DNA of 64,000 bases from Meandrina meandrites (Eukaryota; Cnidaria; Anthozoa; Scleractinia; Meandrinidae). The DNA lies in contig OY855904.1 of assembly GCA_963693305.1 (NCBI GenBank), forward strand, positions 16,205,496 to 16,269,495, in the 5' to 3' direction. How positions within the stretch are numbered: the stretch's first letter is position 1; each line of letters opens with the position of its first letter. This document shows, one piece after another, positions 51,466-57,400 of the stretch. The position numbers and the translations under genes were made by a program. The notes beneath the pieces are model-generated. The model saw only the letters and a list, made by a program, of their open reading frames with translations. It was not told where the DNA came from and did not search any database.

Positions 51466-54400
51466 TGATTTTTTTCAGGCTTCTTCATTCCAATTGCTTA
51501 AATTGGAAATTCACTGCGAAGATCACATATCACCTTAATTTTATTTGAAATAGTTAACAAATGCGTCACTTATAATAAAAAAGATCAGCTAATCGGAAAA
51601 GGCACAGTACAAAACACAAGAAAAGCTTACCACCAGGTTTCAGATATTTGTCTGGGACGTAAAGAAATCGATTAACTATTCCTCCGCTATAGCGTGGTTG
51701 AAATTCAGCAAGATATTCCCAATGGACGTCTCCTTTCTTGATTACCACGTACTTATAATCAGTTCCTCGCTGGGCATTTTTGATGCTAAGAGTAAACTGT
51801 CCGCTAAAACGCGTAATCTTCTTTTTGTCCTTGCCTTTGACAATTCTTATATAGGATAAAACAACAATTTGAAAAAATTACTGTTAAGAATTAAGCGGAG
51901 AAAATGAAAAATGAGCCAGACTCGGTAGAGAGGTGAAGGGACTTTCCAGTTCTATTTTTCAAATGAAATCTTGGCGATAATCTCACAAAGTACACTATCC
52001 ATTAATTTCTATCAAAAAGTTTATACCATTAAACGGGCCACGCAAGCATAAGCATAAGTAAAAATAAGAAAAAGCGTAAGTATAAAAGGAAAGAGTAACT
52101 TTTTTGTGCTTGCGACGCTCCGGTTTACACGTGCGTGTCTCATGCATATGTTTGGACTTGTGCTTATACCAGGATTGGGCGAGTAAATCATGATTTATAG
52201 GATAAAAATACCCAGCACTGTGATAACTGACCCTGATTCCTCCATGTCAATGCAGTTTATTTTAAAGTTTCCAAACTCGTCTTCATTTGCTCGTATGTGC
52301 AAACGTTCATCTTCCATTTTAAAGTTAGACACTAACAAAACATGGAACACAACAGTGACTCCTTTCTCTGGCTCTACTTGCTTCATTGACATTGATGCGC
52401 TCCTGTGAAAACAAATCACAAACATCGATTGTCATAATACCCAAATTCTAAAGTTATTGATTCAATATACGAATAATTGTAATGGAGGATTTTGTCTTTA
52501 TTCGCCCTTGAATTTCTATTTTCGCATTTCCTGATTAGACGATTAGACTCCATTGACTCCAGCAGTTAAATAAAATGCACCAATTTATGGCAAAGCTTCC
52601 AGTTTTCGTATAATACACTAACAGGCATGGGTTCTAGTTCTACTCGTTGTGGTAGCCTGCATCGCGCCAAGTGTCCCCCCCCCTTCCCCCAGAGACACAC
52701 ACACACAAACACACCGTCGTTATACTATGTAAATCACGGGTACTAGCAGCACACCATGCAACTATGCACTCGCACTTTTATGCTAAAGAATAGTTACACA
52801 AGTCAGCCTAGTACCCAGGTGTTCCCTTCCCGCATACCGATTTGGCGCGAAACTTCGTGACGTCACCGAATGAGGTCAACCTCGCGCTCGTTCAAGAGAG
52901 GAGGAGAACGCCTAGGGACTAGGTTGCAAACACATGTATATCAACTTGTAAGTTTTGGACATGTAAGGGAAGAATAGCAATTCAGTAATTTAACCGTTTA
53001 GTGTCATAGCGATTCAACGATCTACTGAGTTTTCTGTGACTATGACTTTGAACATCCCGTTTACGGAGTTTAAAGTAGCAGGGGATGATTAACACCACAT
53101 GGAGGTATACATCGAAGGTTTGATCGGAAAAAAGTGAAACACAAAAAAGGACCAACCAAGCCAAAGCATGCCTCCGGGTTGGTATCTTTATCCCCTGCGG
53201 CAGAAGCAGTTTACAAATACAGTTTAAGTCTAGGCGAAGCTGATCAAAAGGATCCTCACACGGTTGTCAACGCTCTTAGAGAATATGATAGTGCTAGAGT
53301 ATCGGGAGAGCGACAAAGTTCCATTGCCTGCCAAAAAGCGAAAACAAATCGATTGCCTCTTGGGAGACGCAGCCGCGAGTGCACAATCAAGTCACACAGT
53401 GTAAATATGAATATTTAGCTGACCAGTTTATTTCGCCACCGCTCAAACAAAGGAAACAAAGGTTTCGAAGCAACGGCGTTCGCGAATTAGCTAATAGGGA
53501 GCTTATTTAAGCCGTGACGATGGCGACGCCAAGGACAATGAATTTATATTTTACTCGAGCGTCTCGCGATTATCCAGACGTATTCAGTGTATCTATCGGT
53601 TTAAGAAATGGCCCAAGCTGAATATGTAAAGAGAGCATTCAACTCCAAATAGAAAAATCAAAAATTAGCCGTTGTGGTTCACGTTGTCCAGAATACGCAG
53701 AATTGGGTCATTTCACGTTGCTGTTTTGCAGAGAACGGCTAGGAAATGTACCAAGATTTCAAATGCACATACAGAGCTATTGTTCTGCTCATTAAACCTT
53801 TTGTTTGGTGGCGTTCTCGTTGCCGTTGCCGTTGTAGTTTTCTTTAGCTCCCTATTTATTGAAAAACGCGACAGAAGCACAAAGCAGGGGCAGATGAATT
53901 TACGAGCAAACCGTCTTCTTGGAATCAAAGCCTAGGGCCAACACCAGATCTAACATCGTGAACATCGCCGCCATTGTGTTTCTGGTGTCGAGTCAGTCAT
54001 CAACAGCCCCGCCAACTGCATTCAACAAGAGATGTAATAAGTGCGGGATTATCGGTCATTTCCTGCGTGCCTGCAAGAGTGATACAGCACGTCAAGCACG
54101 ACAACAGCAATCATACTTTGTCGATGATAACAGAGGTGAGGAAGCTTTGGCGGCGGACTGCAAAACATCACCACAACATAAAAAGAAATTCTTTGCTCGT
54201 TTAATACACCTTACACATGAAAAAAACAAAAGTATTAAAAGCAAAAAATGTTTCATCGTCCACTTGCAACACATTTAGCACACGTTGACAAGCAAGTTTT
54301 TCCTGACGCAAAAAGTTCGAGGACCAGAAGCAAAATTAGCACGTACGGAAGCGAAACCAGGCGCCCTAAGGGCCATGCTACCTTTTGCTGTGACAGAAAA

Positions 54401-57400
54401 GGGAAGATACATACCATAGTTTTCCTTGAAGCAGACGCACTTAACGTGAAACCACCACTTTTCAGTGGAACAGACACACAAGCGCAGGACTACTTGACGA
54501 TCTATGCCGATAAAACAAATGCAGTCGAAGAAGAGACTGTACAGAACGCAGGCTCCTACACCACTAGGAAAGCTAACAAAGACAACATTTTTCAGCAGCC
54601 CTCAAACGCATTTAGTCCAGGACGTGGAAAGCCTCTTGAAGACCCTATACATACGACTTTACATCCTAGTGTTCCTCCTGGATAAGCCTTCGTCGAGTAA
54701 CTGTTGCAAGATTGCATAAAGTAAACGAAGAGTTAAAAAGACTTAGTAATGACGGTATCAAAGAAAAAAAACAAATGGCAAGCTTCAAAAATGCATCTAC
54801 CCGAATCATTCCATCAACAAGGAGATCAGAAGATCCCAATACGCAAAACCGACAAAAGTGCTTACTATTATTAATGTATCTGAAGCCTTTTTACAAAATT
54901 GTAACAACGTTTCACTGAGCGGTGACAACACAAGTTCTTAGACCATTTCAAGACGCTATAAACATTACTGATGCAATTTGCCTGTTTGGGTGTGGAGATA
55001 CAAAGGAAGAAGCAGATATCAGTCAGGACAGAAATCTTACGAACTTGCTTAGGAAAACGCAGCAGTCACGATCCAAGATTCTCTGCAATGAAACTTCAAT
55101 TCAAATCTCCCTCTGTCACTCTCATGAGACACAAGCTAACTGACAAGGAAGTGATCGCAAAAGTGATCGCAATTCCAGAAATGCTAAATGACAAAGACGG
55201 ATTGTAGCGTTTTCTGGGTATGTGCCAGTACCTGGACACTGGCAACAGTTCTTCCACTAAGGGATCTGACCAGGGATGACTCAGTACTTCTATGGTCAAA
55301 CAATCATGCGTTCCATTCAGCAAAGGACCTCATCGTCCAACGGCGCTGGGCAGCTAGAACGCAACATTTTCCTTGACGCTCTGATGATGCTATTGCTGGT
55401 TTACGATCAACAGTCTTAACGCAAGAGAAAAAAGTGCTTTGCGATAGTGTTCTGCATGGATTAATGGCTTTTTTCTACGGAAAGCGTGGCATCAAGGTTC
55501 ACACAGATCATCAGCCTTTAGAGACCAGAGATGCTATAGAAGTTACACAAAGCGCACCAGGGTCATGGCAGCTGCATCAGACATGCAGGAGAATCTCTCT
55601 TATTGCCAGGGACCCAAACTCAGAGGGGCCAATCTGGCGTAACCACGCACAAAATGAGGCTGAGATAGAATTTGCTGACAACTATGATAGAACATTGGAC
55701 CGTGATTGGCCTTTGAGAGTAAAGTGTCTTGCCCAAGAACACAACATAATGACTTCTGCCAGGGCTCCATCCAGGTCCGCTCGATCCGGAGTCCAGCGCG
55801 CTAGCTATTTGGCCACCGCGCCTCAATGAGAGAACATAGACTACCTTAGGTATAGTGAACAATCTAAAGAACAGTGACACACTCGGCTATCGCCTGGTGT
55901 GCTACTTTTTTGTTCTTACCACGTTTTGACGTCATCTGTGATCTAGAACTGGACAGACGCAAGGCAAAATGGAATCTATTTGTTAAATACACCTTGATAA
56001 GGGGAGGCACTGTGAGAGTCGAGTGTCTTGCCCAAGAACACGACGCAATGACCCTGGCCAGGGCTCAAACCCGGACTGTTCGATCCAGAGTACAGCGCAC
56101 TAACCATTAGGCTACCTTGCCTCCCACGTAATTAAGCTAGACTGAAATCAATTATGCGAGCTTTCAAGCAATGCATACAGGAAAATCCTACGTATAAGAA
56201 CCTACAATATTCCAGGTCAGACTGAATAGGTTTTTATATATTTGGGCACATGACAAAATAAGCCTGTTTAGGTTCTTAAATAGGTTCTCATTTTTTAAAG
56301 ATTGTGTAGGTCATGAAATTTTAAATACAGCTTGATGTATAATTGGTTAGATTTCAGACATTAAATTCATGTACATTTACGGATGTGTAAAACATTAATG
56401 AAATATTTAACATCAGTTTCTCTACACTACTGTACTGCCTAACACTGACAATGTTTTGTTGGCAATTTTGTTATACCAATAAAAGTTAAAAGGATAAGTG
56501 CTGTTTCATATAAAGTCTGAAACGATTTTATAAAAATTAATTTTGCAATCAAGGAGTTTACTCAGTACCCCAAAACACATTTATCTGGAACTGTATCACT
56601 GCCAAGCTATCAGTCTTATTTTCCATTCTATAATAACTATTACTTGCCTACCAAATGAAAAGCTTTTCCAAATTTCAGGCTGAATTTGTTCTTAAAAAAT
56701 GGGTGTCTAAATGGCAAATTTCAGGCTTATACGCGGGGTTTTACTGTATTTGAAAGCATCCAACTTACGTGACGGGTGGGTTACCCGTGTTGGCTTTTTC
56801 GTCTCTACCCGGCCCCTTTTTGCTTCTTTGGGTCGCTGCAGTATCTTGCTGTTGCGTCTTATTCTTTTGGTACCAATATCCAGATCCTGTCCCAGCAGTC
56901 TGGAAAGTCATCGAAACAGAACTGACTCTTCAATCAAAATAACGGACCCAAACTAGAGCTTTTTATTAGTTGCTGTACTGATGTGTGCATTAGCACAATG
57001 TCCTCTGCAGCAACTCAACTCTACCCGGCTCCTAAATACGAAACTTCAAGTTACCGATCGCCTTTATTTCACTGTTTTTCACAACATTTGCGTGCCTAAC
57101 TAGAACTCGATCGAGCTTCACTTCTCATGTTTGCACCATTGCCGCTGATACAAATTACACAACTGTAATTAGATTTTCTTTTTAAATTACCGTGTATATT
57201 CTTTTTTTTCTTCAAACACATTATTCCCTTGAAGGTACAACAGGTCCCACTTCAGTTTCCATTTGTTCCATTGCAAACCGATCGAAAGCGATCGTACAAT
57301 TTACACTTTTTTACGCTTTTGCCTCGATTACTCACATAACTAAACTCGATCGGTCTTTACTTATATTAGCAGGAGCCATTTGGAAAATGATTTTATCAAA

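Larger units (their letters stand above)
50630..51552. mobile_element. Palindromic four-tRNA cassette between 16-bp direct repeats
   Basis: AATTTTATTTGAAATA occurs at 50630-50645 and again at 51537-51552. Between them are two minus-oriented and two plus-oriented copies of a unit of about 250 bp, each holding a 72-nt tRNA-like gene plus a conserved flank (ATATGAATCATTTCATATAC...TTCGCAGTGAATTTCC). The inversion centre is near 51119. Perfect long target duplications imply the whole cassette, or a founder unit, was inserted by target-primed reverse transcription or a similar process. Confidence 0.7.

Noticed and set aside
50667..51548. Long ORFs on both strands starting [14 protein letters not shown]
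   Set aside because: They are translations of the tRNA-like genes and their repeated flanks, not proteins.
55874..56110. 78-codon ORF as a gene
   Set aside because: Overlaps a tRNA-derived SINE head.
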